Origin: Aristolochia californica
Taxonomy: Eukaryota > Streptophyta > Magnoliopsida > Piperales > Aristolochiaceae
Length of the DNA stretch: 64,000 bases
NCBI GenBank assembly: GCA_029961685.1
Contig: JARWKL010000009.1
Coordinates: forward strand, 10,135,758 to 10,199,757
Reading direction: 5' to 3'
Positions 1 to 11,433 of this stretch are shown here, in pieces (the stretch's first letter is position 1; each line of letters begins with the position of its first letter). The notes under the pieces are model-generated. The model was not told where the DNA came from and made no database searches. It saw only the letters and a list, made by a program, of their open reading frames with translations. The translations under genes and the position numbers were made by a program.

Positions 1-333
1 GCAATTTAATTGTTTGGTCAATTGACTAACTGAGAGAAAATTTAAAGGAAATTGAGGAACAAATAAAACATCTTGAAGGGGAGTAGATGAAGTAAGAGAG
101 GAAGAACCTTTGCCAAGGACCTTGGTTTGGGTACCATCAATAATAGTAATGAATTTATGAGGATAACAAGGAGATAAGGACTGCAACAAGTGTTTGTTAC
201 CTGATAGATGTTCGGAGGCCCAGGAGTCGATGATCCTAGAGGAAGAGGAAGAAGAGGAAGAAAGCATACCTGAGGCAATAGTAGTGGCAGCAGTAGATGA
301 TGAGGGAATAGATGATTCCATGAAGGACTTCAT
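1..333 (-). pseudogene. Copia protease region, partial, mutated active site (CopA)
   Basis: An open frame starts at the ATG complementary to 331-333 and stays open to the window edge, about 111 codons. It begins with a Ser/Thr/Ala-rich linker. A retropepsin-type site follows at about residues 35-38 and reads IIDSWASEHL where the family has IIDSGASxH, so the glycine after Asp-Ser is Trp and the enzyme is expected to be dead. Downstream it matches the Copia protease core (KFITIIDGTQTKVLGKG, then LNFLSVSQLT). It follows gag in another frame; compared with CopG this is most simply a one-base indel. Confidence 0.7.
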
Positions 334-1289
334 TTTCTGAAATGCAGCATAGCCTCAGCCGTAAGAGTCACATTTTCGGATGATGATTCAGCCTTATCTT
401 CATTTTTCTCAATGTTAACCGAGACTGGGTTAGTTGTGGCCCAATCAAGCTTGCCATGAAGTTTCCAGCATGATGCCAAAAGGTGGTTCTGATGGCCACA
501 ATAAGTGCAAAATTGAGGCTCAGTACGGAAAAAATTCTGACCCATTCTACCACCTCTATTTTCAGCCCCTCTCATAGTTCGACCGCCTCTCTTATTTCTG
601 CCCCATCCTCGGGATGAGGAAGATGTTCCCCGATTGCCAGAGAACATCGCCGATGGAGCATCAATAGGAGAAGGAGGGGATGGATCCGGTATCTGAAGTA
701 ATGTAGCACTAATATCATCGAAGGATGGAAGAGCAGAAGAACTTAGAAGTTGAGTTTTGGCCACCTCAAGGTATGGTTTAATATTCGATAAGCAAATGGT
801 TGCTGCCAAAGCTTCTCTTTGTCGTTCTTGAATGGCAATATCAATGGAAAATGGCTGAGCTAGTTTCCATTCTTGAAGAACTCAAAACTGTGCCAAAAAT
901 TCATGAATATTATCTTCATGTTTCATATGCAGCATGTTTTGTTAGACATCATATATTTTTTGTAATGAAGCAGTGCTTGAGTAAAGCTTGGCACAAGTGT
1001 CCCATATGTTCTTGGCGGTTTCCAAGTGGACCACATTGTTGGGCACCTGCTCTTCCATGTTATTAATGAGCCAACTTATCACCATGTTATCATCCTTAAC
1101 CCACTTATGGTAGGATGCATCTTCTTCATCAATCGGAGGAGGAAAGTTAACAACGTGGCTCAAAAGGTCACGAGTAATAAGAACCCTCCGAGCCGATTGT
1201 GACCAGCTTATGTAATTGGAGAGACCTCTAAGTGGAATTGTAGTAATACGGAGTATATCACTCTTATTACTATTGTATCCAATCTCCAT
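330..1289 (-). pseudogene. Copia gag (CopA)
   Basis: Gag nucleocapsid precursor of CopA in two open pieces, 942-1289 and 330-809, separated by a frame break near 810-940. The N-terminal piece has the plant Copia gag core (GLSNYISWSQSARRVL, then VISWLINNMEEQV). The C-terminal piece has an RG-rich stretch followed by a CX2CX4HX4C zinc knuckle (CTYCGHQNHLLASC). The start at 1289 is chosen because the homologous CopG gag starts at the equivalent ATG. The frame break means it is not expressed as one protein. Confidence 0.75.
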
Positions 1290-2181
1290 GATGAGGCAAG
1301 TAAAATATGGAGGTCAAGGGAAAAGGCCTTCTTCAAAGAACAATTACTCAATGTACTTTGAAGAAACCGTAGACATAATATGTCACCAACAAAAGAGAAC
1401 AAGAACCAATTTCTTTCACGAGGGCAAGAAACAAATTATCAACAAATTTGTGCCTTTAGAAAGTGATAATAACATCCAGCCATCACTCAACTTCTCTTGT
1501 ATTCATAAGAACAAAGAGAAGAAAGTATATACAACCGATTAGGCCTTAATCCAAACTCAAACTCAAATGAGCAATAAACAAAAATTTAGAGAAGATTTAA
1601 TGACAAACATAGACACTTGCAAGAGATTTATCTTCAGCTCATGGGAGACTTCAACGTAAACAAAAATTCAATTATTGAAGTTAAAAAAAAACAGAACTAC
1701 AAAGGGTAAATGACTTCTGGAATTTCATCAAACATATAATGGGCATCCAACAACATAACACAAACCCATGAGCAACCTTAAGTAGAAGAAGACACAACAA
1801 CATGTGCTGGAATTCTACCTCAAATGAGATGGATCCAAATTACATAAAGGTAATTGAATTTCACCCATCAATCTTAATAAGATGCCAACAACAAATGATC
1901 TTGATCACTCTTGTAATTGATTTACAAGGAGTCAAGATTATAACATCAATTTAGTCATAGAAATAAATCTTTACAACATATAAAGATTTATCTTGACTTG
2001 ATGTGACTAAAAATTAAGAATGTAAAGAAAAACAGTAAAAATGAGTATGTAAATAAGAAAAGGAAACAAAAAAAAACGTAAATAAGAAGAGCATGAACTT
2101 ATCTCTTCATGACTGAAATCCTTTTACAACTTCTTGAACAGATTTCATAATAACTCCATGAAGAGAGATCCTAAACTCCTT
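1290..2181 (-). other. CopA untranslated leader between primer site and gag
   Basis: About 890 bp between the primer site and the gag start. It is AT-rich and I see no supported coding sequence. The short open frame on the plus strand at 1216-1542 overlaps gag antisense and has no recognisable domain. Confidence 0.6.
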
Positions 2182-2193
2182 GCTCTGATACCA
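2182..2193 (-). other. Primer-binding site of CopA (initiator tRNA-Met type)
   Basis: The minus strand reads TGGTATCAGAGC, the standard complement of the 3' end of plant initiator tRNA-Met, directly adjoining the LTR end at 2194. Confidence 0.9.
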
Positions 2194-2582
2194 TGTAGAA
2201 TTTAGGATCTCATGAAAGGAACTTTAGATCAACAAGAAAGAAGAAGAAGAAGAAGAGAGAGGAGAAGAGAAGAAGAAGAACGTGGAAGGAGAGAGATTGT
2301 ATTAAGGGAGAAGAGGGTTGCGTCAAAAAGAAAAATGAGGGCTGGACGAATTTGTGGAAAGAGAGGAGAGTGCTTCAATGCTCTACCTCTTATCCAATGC
2401 CTTTATTTATAGTTTTACAATGCCCTTAGGGCTACAACTTGATAAAACAAAAGACATAAAAGGAACACATATTTACACTTCTATGCCATCTTTATGGAAA
2501 GTACCATATTTTACACGTATGCCACCCTTTGATGTGTGGGCTTCTTGTCTTGAGCTCGTGGGCTTGAACCCATCTTCCAACA
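2194..2582 (-). repeat. 5' LTR of CopA (389 bp)
   Basis: Bounded by TG and CA on the minus strand. One end is fixed by the primer site at 2182-2193 and the other by the point where tandem-array sequence resumes (GAGATCAAGATC at 2583). It contains a GAA/GGA-rich tract at about 2228-2290. Its first part is similar to the LTR fragment at 31659-31800. Confidence 0.85.
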
Positions 2583-4501
2583 GAGATCAAGATCTTATAG
2601 ATGTTGGCTTCATACAAAATTATAAGAACAAGCTAGGGCTATGATTGGGACAAAGAACCAACCTCTTGATGTGTATCTTTGAGTATCACTCTCTTAGTTT
2701 TTCTCTTCTATCTTGTTATCTTCTCTGTTTCATAATTTTTGCTTAAAGGATTCTGTACACTGTTTTCTTTGGCATTGGTTGATAAAATTATACCATTCAA
2801 AAAATAAATAAACTCTCTAGGTTGGTAAGTTATAATATTTTGAATTTTTATGTTTATTTGGGATAAGTGGCAATTAAGCTCAATTTCTCAAGTTATAAAA
2901 GATCTTGTTCATTATCTATAATCACTCTTTGTTATGGCTATCATTTTTCAACCTTTTGTCTCTCTAGCATCGGTAAGAGGAAGTTATTTCACCTGCAGAC
3001 ATTTAAAAAAAAAAAATCCAATTGGTTCAGGTCCCTTAGATAGAATAGATAGTTTTCTACCATCTTGCAATGAGGAACATGGAGAAAAAAGTTAATACAC
3101 AAATATTTTTAAGCTCTCACTCATTTACTGCTGTGAAAGATAACTGTTTGTCTTATCTATGAGACGTGAATGTGTTGTGATTATCGTCGATGGGTAGTAA
3201 AGAACTTTCTATGGAGTGGGTCGGACAATGCAAGTTAGCCATGTGAAATAGTTTCAGGATTGAGGAAGGCACTGTAGAAACCCGTCATAGTGTGTGGTGG
3301 GTTCATCGCACTTATTTCTTTTCTTTTTGTCCTAATTACTTTTTTCAAGGAAGATTATCTAGAGCCTCGAACTTGGATGTCATGAATTTGTGCAAGAAGT
3401 CTTGGATTTGGCTCCAAGATTAAGGTTCATTTTAATAGAGATCAAGATCTTATAGATGTTGGCTTCATAAAAAATTCTAAGAACAACCTAGGGCAATTGT
3501 AGGGACTAAGAACCAACCTCCTGATGTGTTTCCTTGAGTATCACTCTCTTAGTGTTTCTCTTCTATCTTGTTATCTTATTTGTTTCATAGTTTTTGCTTA
3601 CATACTTCTTTACTATGTTTTCTTTGGCATTGGTTGATAAAATTCTACAATTCAAAAAATAAATAAAATCTCTTGGTTGGTAGGTTATAATATTTTGATT
3701 TTTTTTTTGGATAAGTGGCAATTAAGCTTAGTTTCCTAAGTTATAAAAAAATCTTGTTAATTATACTATAACGATTCTTTATTATAGCTATCATTGTCAG
3801 CCTTTTGTCACTTTAGCATAGGCAATAGGAAGCCAATTTCGCCTGAAGACATTTAAAAAAAATCTGATTGGCTCAAGTCTTGGTGATAAGCCGGACAAAT
3901 TTCTACAATCTTGTTATGAAGAATGGGGAGAAAAAAGTTTAGGTCCAAATATTCTTAGGCTCTCACTCATTCAATGTTGTGAAAGATAACTATCTGTCTT
4001 ATCTACAAGACGTGAACCTGTTGTGATTGTCGCCGATGGGTTATAAGGTAGCCATGTGGAATAGTTTCAGGATTGTGGAAGACATAGTAGAAGCCCGTCA
4101 CAGAGTGGAGCACATTCATTCTCGCACTTCCTTCTTTTCTTTTTGTCCTTAATTCATTTTTCAAAGAAAGATTATCTAGACCCTCGAATTTGGCTGTCAT
4201 GAATTTGTGCAAGAAGTCTTGGATTTGGCTCCAAGATTAAGGTTCGTTTTAATAGATATCAAGATCCTATATGTATGATGCATTCGTAGAACATCCTAAA
4301 AACAACCTAGGGCTATGGTGGGGACTAAGAATCACCCTCCTAATTTGTTTCCTTGAGTGTCACTCTCTTAGTTTTTCTCTTCTATCTTGTTATCTTTTTT
4401 GTTTCATAATTTTTGCTTAAAGGTTTGTTTACTTTTTTTTCTTTGGCAGTGGTTAATAAAATTCTACTATTCAAAAATAATTAAAACTCTTGGTTGGTAT
4501 G
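2583..4501. repeat. Tandem array of ~0.8-kb units, left segment
   Basis: Marker strings recur in every unit: GATCAAGATCTTATA, GGCATTGGTTGATAAAATT, GTGAAAGATAACT. Copies of the first start near 2583, 3439 and 4255, giving a period of about 0.82-0.86 kb. The array is cut at 4501/4502 by AthB and continues at 11434 within the same unit. Units are clearly diverged by point changes and small indels, so the array is old. On the minus strand each unit carries a short reading frame, annotated separately where open. Confidence 0.9.
4003..4212 (-). other. Repeat-borne open reading frame, copy 1 (69 aa)
   Basis: A short reading frame on the minus strand of an array unit. It begins MHKFMTAKFEGLDNLSLK and ends THRRQSQQVHVL. 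Two other units keep an open frame with nearly the same protein (12601-12834, 13285-13545), and a broken relative lies at 39406-39516. The protein is basic, with no signal peptide, membrane segment or domain that I recognise. It may be a real short gene amplified with the repeat, or the remnant of an exon. No function is assigned. Confidence 0.35.
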
Positions 4502-5771
4502 TGGTGTGCTGTCGCAAGCAACAAAAAAAAAAACCTATACTCCTAAAAATATATGTAGTAGTGCGAGTAAGGATTGATCCCACGAAGAGTGATTAGTCTA
4601 ATTTTTTGCTCTGTGAACAAGGATGGGGTGGTTTTGAGTATAACGAAAAGACTTTTAAGAAAAACAACATAGAAACAATTCAAATTAAAAGAATCTAAAT
4701 CAATCAAAAGAACAAACCTTGGTCTAAGTCAACATTCACCATCGGAATTTCACAACTGATCATCGATGCAAGCATATATCAATTCGCACTTGAATATTCA
4801 CCATTGGAACTATCTTCCTATCTCTCCTTTCGTAGTTTATTAGAAAATAAACGATCCAATTAACCCTAACTACTAAACAACCCAAGACAAGCTCTAAAGG
4901 TTTAATCTAGCAGCAGCCTTAAGATTTAGAGAGATCGATGAAGCTAAAAAACACAAGCACAAGCGGCTGCATTTAATTTAGTCCAGCGTTCTTATCAAGA
5001 TCTAATAATTCCAGACGCAGAAAATTATTAAATCTCGATTGCTTCATAGGTTAGAGAAATCAAACAATTACGAATTTGACATCTATCCTAGCAGTAGATT
5101 GCAATGAGTAATAAACTAGCAGGCCTCCTAGTGATTAAATGTGACAATCATAAAAAAAGTTATAGAAGAACATTGGATACTCAAAACATAAATCGAATGA
5201 TGAAAAAAAAATCAGATCTCACAGTTGTATTGATACCAAGGCTTCAGTTTCCTTTGACAAATTCTGAAAGTTTAGCCACGCAGGGCCATGAAGATATTTG
5301 AAGGAAAAAAACTAGAGAAAAGACAGAGGAAAAGCTGGAGAAGAGAAAATGAGGTCAGGGGCTCTGAACTCCTTTTCTACTTTTTATTCCCCTTCTTTCT
5401 CCCGGTTTAGGATTTTTCTTTCCGTGCATCCGGTCTGGGTCACGGTGCACGTGCTGCGACTTCAAGCTAGGTTTTGACATAGATGGAGCCAGTATCACTA
5501 AAAATTCTGAACTAATAACTTGTAGAAAGTTTTCATTGGATTACATAGAATCTTGAATCATCTCTATCAGAGCTCGGATGAGAGAGTTATGGTCAGATTA
5601 TGAAGCATTGTCGAAACTCTCCAAAATCACCCAATTAACTTCGTTTTGCCCTTAACGCTTCCATTCACATCCTAAATCAAAATATAATAATAATGAGTAT
5701 ATTTATGCACCAAATAATTATAAAATCCTAAACATTAAGGGACAAAAATATGACATTTTTCATTGTCATCA
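4502..5771 (-). repeat. 3' LTR of AthB
   Basis: 1270-bp LTR starting TGGTGTGCT and ending GTCATCA on the plus strand. It aligns along its length with 10162-11433 and with the two AthF LTRs at 22490 and 27976. Confidence 0.9.
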
Positions 5772-5784
5772 AATTCCCCCACAC
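5772..5784 (-). other. Polypurine tract of AthB
   Basis: The minus strand reads GTGTGGGGGAATT immediately inside the 3' LTR, as expected for the plus-strand primer of an Athila element. The same string is at 23750-23762 in AthF. Confidence 0.8.
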
Positions 5785-7257
5785 TTAGCTTTTGCTCATC
5801 CTTGGGCAAAACTCAAATTCACTTTCCCAAAAACACCAAGGTTGTAACGCCATCAACAAAAAACAACCAAGCTCTTCAAAAATCATAACATATCATGAAC
5901 AAAAATTCTTAAACAACTTAAAATTACTTAGTAAGCATTTTCATTCAAAGATGGAGTACACTAAATAAGTAGACCCTCACAGAAATAAACACTCGACTCT
6001 CATGTGTTTGAAGGGTATGTGTTTCTCTCAAATTCATTCCAATGAAAATGATCTACCATAGGCTTGCATATCTTCTCACATATCACATGCTTAACACAAA
6101 TCATAAGGACTTTTCAAGGGTTGTAATGGGGTTTAGGATCAAGGTGGGAAATATTTGGGAATGTAAATCAAAAGCCATCAAAACTAGTGGAGCAAAAATG
6201 AATCAACTCAAGCTCGAATATATTAGACATGTAAAACCAATCACTCCACTCAGCAACTTCTTCAATTTGTATCTATCTCGTATAAATAGACCTCTTTCTT
6301 GGAATTTTTGGAGGAATTATGAACATGGATTGTTTGTAACTTTAAAAGCCATTCTCTCCATCACTTCCTTTCTTCTTTTCTCTTTCTCTTCACCTTGTTT
6401 TTTACACTAACAATGCAACTCATTAATTGAGGATGAAAACATGTTCCATTTCACTAGTCATTGCCATACCACAAGTCCAGACAGCCCCACACTTATTTCT
6501 TGCACACCCACATGAACCATAATGATGAACAATGCTCCACTAGTGCTACGGCTTGGGTAAAGGTCTTTTCTTTTTTTTAGGTTCAAAGCGTGTAACAAGG
6601 GTTCACAAAAAAAAAAAACCCAATAAATCTAAAAGGGGTTCAACCAAAGGAATTTTTTTTTAATGACAAGGTAGGCTATTTGCCTTATGTAGCTTATAAC
6701 AAAGAGGGCCTTAATCATGTTCATGCATGCCTGTGTCAATGTGGTCAAAGAGAATCAAGGCAAGTTCTAGAGAAACAAATCCAAGGAAGAATATCTCTCA
6801 AGAAAGAAAATAGTGAGACTGATATTGGATGTGTCAGTCTAAAGGCTCAAAATCTCACTGGTTTTTGTCTACCAAATTTAGTCACTACCATCCTCAAAGA
6901 AAATAACTAGACTAATTCATTCTCAGTTGGAAGATTACTTATTCAATCATGTTATGAATCTTTCAAGAGCCTAATTTAATCTTGCTCATGACATACACAA
7001 CCAAAAATCATTAAAAACCACAAAAAAAATGAAGAAATTTTTTTTTTTTTTTAAACAGAATTGAAACACAACCTAAATCCCCTCCCCCACACTTAGAACT
7101 TACATTGTCCCCAATGTAAGGTAAAATGTAAAGAGAAGGCACAAATAACAAAAATATAAATGCAAAAACAAAGAGAAATGGGAACGAACTCCCCTTGGGT
7201 TGCCTCCCAAGCAGCAGCTTTGTTTATTGTCATTGGCTCAACTCAAAGCCTCCATAA
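5785..7257 (-). other. Non-coding 3' region of AthB
   Basis: About 1.47 kb between the truncated integrase and the polypurine tract. It is shared almost throughout with AthF (23763-25200), including the string GGTTGCCTCCCAAG next to the integrase remnant and poly-T and poly-A runs near 6600 and 7040. Plus-strand open frames at 6042-6410 and 6680-6910 show no domain and are not conserved as open frames in AthF, so I treat the region as non-coding. Confidence 0.7.
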
Positions 7258-7572
7258 TTATGGGTCATCCCACACATAGTATTTGGCATCACTCTCAACC
7301 TTATCTCTTTGAGCCCTAGACAAACAAGGAGGTAACATATTAATAACCAAATAATTTACAATATTCACATACCAAGGTAATGTCACACTTGCAGTGAGCA
7401 ATTGCTCACCAGGGAACGTTTCCTGCAAATGAAGTTCATCCTGCACATGCTTTTCTTCTTGCAGTGCACTAAGTTTATTGAAGATGAACACTGGTAACGT
7501 TCCTCCATCTCCAAGGAACACGTACTTGAGGTGACTGTGGAGAGGCTTCAAATCTGGAGTGGAAGCCTGCAA
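7258..7572 (-). pseudogene. Pol remnant of AthB: pre-RT segment fused to integrase N-terminus
   Basis: This open frame begins with the segment that in Athila Pol precedes the RT (PDLKPLHSHLKYVFLGD, ending QEEK). It continues directly into the segment at the start of integrase (LPWYVNIVNYLVINMLPP, ending YYVWDDP). The whole RT and RNase H that should lie between are absent, and the integrase stops before its zinc site and catalytic core. AthF has the same junction at 25203-25503, so the deletion happened before the family spread. Assignment is by recognition of family motifs, not by a search. Confidence 0.75.
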
Positions 7573-8190
7573 AACAGAGGGTAAAGGCCTCTCATTAGAA
7601 ACTGGTAACGCAATATAAAGAACATTACCTGACTGCTGTAACTATGGAATATCATTCAACGCTGCAACAGTTGAAAATCAGAACTCAAGGCTAACTCCTC
7701 ATTCTCTTTCTCAATATGCTTACTAATGGCAACTTCCAATTCATATTTTCCATTAAGTTCAAAAACTTCCTGTGCGAAAGAATCAATCAAATCAATAGAA
7801 TAAATAGGATTATCATGACTAGGATATTTCATGGCATCATAAATGTTAAACTTAACAATTTCACCTTCAAATTCCTGGTAAGTGTGCCAATATGAACATC
7901 TATCTTAGTCTTGGATGCCTTTAAGAATGGTCTTCTTAACAAAATAGGAGCAATTTGGTCACCATTTTCCATGTCACGCACATAGAAATCAGCAGGGAAT
8001 CATTAATTTTCACAATAACATCCTCAACTACACCCTTCGGTTAAGGATTAGATCTACCAGCCAATTGAATTACAACACTAGTTTTATTCAAAGGTCCAAG
8101 TTTCAAGAAGCATATATAGAATATGACATGACATTAATCGAAGCTCCTAAATCTATCATGGCCTTCTCAAATCAGGTGTTACCTAATGTA
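7573..8190 (-). pseudogene. Athila protease and linker region (AthB), decayed
   Basis: Minus-strand sequence matching the intact-looking AthF segment at 25715-26118, which shows the Athila aspartic-protease motif DLGASINVMP and the downstream GRPFLKSSKSKIDVHSGTL. In AthB the frame is broken by several indels, for example near 7860, 7990 and 8110, so no single open frame remains. It lies between gag and the truncated Pol, as in Athila polyproteins. Confidence 0.65.
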
Positions 8191-8716
8191 CAAGAGATAG
8201 TAAACATACCTGGATCTTTGCACTTCGCAGGGAATTTTCTTTGAATAACTGTAGAAACATTCTCCCCTACTCTCACCTTCTCACATTCTTTAAGTTTCTA
8301 TTTTCTCTTAATTGTGCACAGTTCTTTCAAGAGTTTAGCATAACAAGGCACTTGTTTAATAGCATCTAAAAATGGAATATTTACTTCACATCTACGGAAA
8401 GTCTCATATAAATATTTATTTTTCTCATATTTTCTAGAATTTTCCAAAGCCTAGGGAAAGGAGGAACTGGTTTATAATTAGAAAGAGATGGAAACTTACG
8501 CTTAGGTACGTTATGATCATTGGGAACATTCCCGTCTGCAATGACTTTTTTCTCCTTTTCTTACTCTGACGATGCAGGGGTTGCCTTTACCGAAATCTCA
8601 ACCTCTTTACCACTTCTCAAAAAGATTGCATTTGCATTTTCTCCTAGATTCATTCTTGTTCGAGAGGGTAATTTCTCCAAACTTTGTGCCTCTAGCCGAC
8701 TACTTGTGGTTGCCAT

Positions 8717-9840
8717 CTAATCCATCTGATTGCCCAAACTTTGAATACTGGCCCTTGTCTCCTGTTGAAATTTCAAATTATTTGTGGCAAGAGATTTAAC
8801 AATATCTTCTAAAGACATACCAAAATTGGAATTTTGGCCAAGTTGTTGTCCATGGGGATATGTTTGCCTATATTGTTGGTAACATGGGGTGATTTTGAGT
8901 CGTGGACTGATTAACTTGTCAATTCCCATAGCTAAGGTTTGGATGATCCCTCCATCCCATGTTATTCATGTTCAAATAGGGACCATACTTCCTTTTATGG
9001 TTGTCCAGGAAAACCACCCGCCGCATTCACTTGCTCAGTGGCCTCGCTTGAAGAGTTGGGCACATATCGGTTGGATGCCCTACTACTGAAAAAATCCCAC
9101 AAGCCTTCGCTGGTTGCGTAGTACCTACAGCCATTTGACGGACAAGAGAAGTTAGAGTTGCATTTTTTTGTTCAAGGGAGGAAATATTTACATCATTAAC
9201 ATTCTTAGATGGAGGGTCAAGCCTAGTGCCAAATTGTTGAGAATTGGCTGTAGTATTTGTAATCAAGTTTCTCGCGGCCTCGGGAGTTTTATCCACCAAA
9301 GCTCCTCCACTACCAGCATCAATCATGCTCCTATCAATGGGTAGAAGGCCCTCATAGAAATACTGGATAAGAAGCTACTCGCTAATCTCTTGCACATAAT
9401 TTCTTGAAACGTTCCCAATATTCATGTAGGGACTCTCCGTTATGCTGCCTTACGCCACAAATTTCTTTCTGAATGTTGGCCGCCCTTGAAGCTAGGAAAT
9501 ATTTCTCCAAAAACAATCTCTTCATCTCGCCCCATGTGGTAGTACTCCTGAAGGGTAAATAATAGAGCCAATCCTTAGCCAAATCCTTCAAAGAAAATGG
9601 AAAAGTAATTTAATTTGCTCTTCAATCACCCCCGTGGGTTTCATACTCATGCATACCACATGAAACTCCTTTAGATTCTTGCGAGGATCTTCACCTGCAA
9701 GACCATGAAAAGTGGGCAAGAGATGTATAGGTCTAGATTTTAATTCAAATGAAGTAGTAGCATCTAAAGTGGGGAACGTTATGCATAAGGATTGTTGATT
9801 CAAATCAGGGCAGCCGTGACATCCTCCTCCTCTAAATCAG
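8717..9840 (-). pseudogene. Athila gag (AthB), decayed
   Basis: Three open pieces (9588-9803, 9382-9591, 9027-9326) and a tail at 8717-8929 together give an Athila-type gag. Motifs in order: PTFHGLAGEDPRKNLKEFH, DWLYYLPFRSTTTWGEMK, EICGVRQHNGESLHEYWERF, GALVDKTPEAARN. A knuckle-like CGIFSVVGHPTDMC follows, whose second Cys is Phe; AthF keeps that Cys. Frameshifts separate the pieces, so it is not translatable as one protein. Confidence 0.8.
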
Positions 9841-10138
9841 GTTCACTATCAAATGGGGAATCAAGAGCAAGATCGTTCTCTTCAGAATTCCTCTGAGTTT
9901 CTCACCTTAACCTGTGCAAATTTCTCTCTATTTTTGGATTGCACTGCAAATCACCTTGATTAGAAGATCGAGTTACAATCATAAACAATCAAGGGAACTC
10001 TAATAAAACATGAAAAACAAGTCACAAAAGATCTAGAATAACAAAAAACAAATAAAAATTCTACTCTAAAATACAAATATATATAAATTCAAGAACGAAA
10101 TTAGGATCACAAGAAGCATAAAAATCAATTTGAATTAC
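9841..10138 (-). other. AthB leader between primer site and gag
   Basis: About 300 bp, A-rich, without a coding sequence that I can support. It matches the AthF leader at about 27600-27950. Confidence 0.5.
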
Positions 10139-10156
10139 TCCCCGGCAACAGCGCCA
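10139..10156 (-). other. Primer-binding site of AthB
   Basis: The minus strand reads TGGCGCTGTTGCCGGGGA, 5 bp inside the 5' LTR. This is close to the TGGCGCCGTTGCCGGGGA string I know as typical of Athila-like elements, complementary to a tRNA 3' end (tRNA-Asp by my recollection). Confidence 0.7.
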
Positions 10157-10161
10157 AAATT

Positions 10162-11433
10162 TGGTGTGCTATCACAAGAAACCAAAAATAAAACCTATGC
10201 TCCTAAAAATATATGTAGTAGTGCGAGTAAGGATCGATCCCATGAAGAGTGATTAGTTTAATTTTCTGCTCAGTGAACAAGGATGGGGGGGGTTTTGAGT
10301 ATAACAAAAAATACTTTTAAGAAAAACAACTTAGAAACAATTCAAATTAAAAGAATCTAAATCAATCAAAAGAACAAACCTTGGTCTAAGTCAACATCCA
10401 CCATTGGAATTTCACAATTGATCATCGATGCAAGCATATATCAATTCACACTTGAATATTCACCGTTGGAACTATCTTCCTATCTCTCCTTTCGTAGTTA
10501 ATTAGAAAACAAGCGATCCAATTAACCTTAACTACTAAACAACCCAAGACAAGCGCTAAAGGTTTAATCTAGCAGCAACCTTAAGATTTAGGGAGATTGA
10601 TAAAGCTAAACAACCCAAGCACAAGCGGCTGCATTTAATTTAGTCTAGCGTTCTTCTCAACATCTAATAATTGTTGACACAGAAAATCATTAAATCTCGA
10701 TTGCTTCACATGTTAGAGAGATCAAACAATTACGGATTTGACATCTAACCTAGTAGTAGATTGCAACGAGTAATAAACCAGTAGGCCTCCTAGTGATTAA
10801 ATGAAACAATCATGAAAGAAAATTATAGAAGAACATCGGATACTCAAAACATAAATTGAACGATGAAAACAAATCAGATATCACAGTTGTATTGATACCG
10901 AGGCTTCAGTTTCCTTTGACCAAGTTTGAAAGTTTAACCATGCAAGACCATGAAGAAATCTGGAGGAAAAAAATTAGAGAAAAGACAGAGGAAAAGCTAG
11001 AGAAGAGAAAATGAGGTCAGGAGCGCCGAACTCCTTTTCTCCTTTTTATTCCCCTTCTTTCTCCTGGTTTAGAGTTTTTCTTTTTGTACATCCGGTCTAG
11101 GTCACAGTGCACATGCTGCGACTTCAAGCTAGGTTTCAACCTAGATGCATCCAGTATCTCTCAAAATTTTGAACATTATAGTTGTAGAAAGTTTTCTTGG
11201 AATTCCATAGCATCTTGAATCATCACCATCAAAGCTCAGATGAGATATTTATTTCCATATTATGAAGCAATGTCGAAACTGTCCAGAATCCCCCAATTAA
11301 CTTTGTTTTGCCCTTAACGCTTCCATTCACATCCTAAATCAAAATATAAGAATAATGAGTATATTTATGCACCAAATAATTATAAAAGCCTAAGCATTAA
11401 GGGATAAAAATATGACATTTTTCATTCTCATCA
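10162..11433 (-). repeat. 5' LTR of AthB
   Basis: 1272-bp LTR, TGGTGTGCT to TCTCATCA on the plus strand, paired with 4502-5771. Array sequence resumes immediately at 11434. Confidence 0.9.

Larger units (their letters stand above)
1..2582 (-). mobile_element. CopA: 5' part of a Ty1/Copia element
   Basis: This is the 5' portion of a Copia LTR retrotransposon read on the minus strand. From right to left it shows a 5' LTR, an initiator-Met-type primer site, a leader, gag with one zinc knuckle, and the start of the protease. The rest lies beyond the left edge. Its right end is joined directly to a unit of the 0.8-kb tandem array, so it inserted into that array. Gag and protease resemble those of CopG near 43-44 kb, so the two are related families, although their LTRs differ (389 against about 634 bp). 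Confidence 0.85.
4502..11433 (-). mobile_element. AthB: Athila-type Gypsy derivative lacking RT and RNase H
   Basis: A complete LTR-bounded element of about 6.9 kb in minus orientation. LTRs of 1270 and 1272 bp lie at 4502-5771 and 10162-11433, both bounded by TG and CA. The flanking 5-bp duplications are GTATG (4497-4501) and GTAAG (11434-11438), one mismatch. Internally it holds decayed Athila gag, a protease and linker segment, a direct jump from the pre-RT segment into the integrase N-terminus, and a 1.4-kb non-coding 3' region. RT, RNase H and the integrase core are missing, so it could only have moved with enzymes supplied by another element. AthF has the same arrangement. Confidence 0.9.

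Noticed and set aside
300..340. Gag stop overlapping the next ATG (ATGA) in CopA, as in programmed frameshifting or reinitiation
   Set aside because: CopG has the same region (TTTCAGAAAATGAAG) in a different phase, so a simple one-base indel in CopA explains it.
6042..6410. Plus-strand open frame of 122 aa in the AthB 3' region
   Set aside because: The AthF counterpart (24016-24255) is shortened and shifted; no domain; the region behaves as non-coding.
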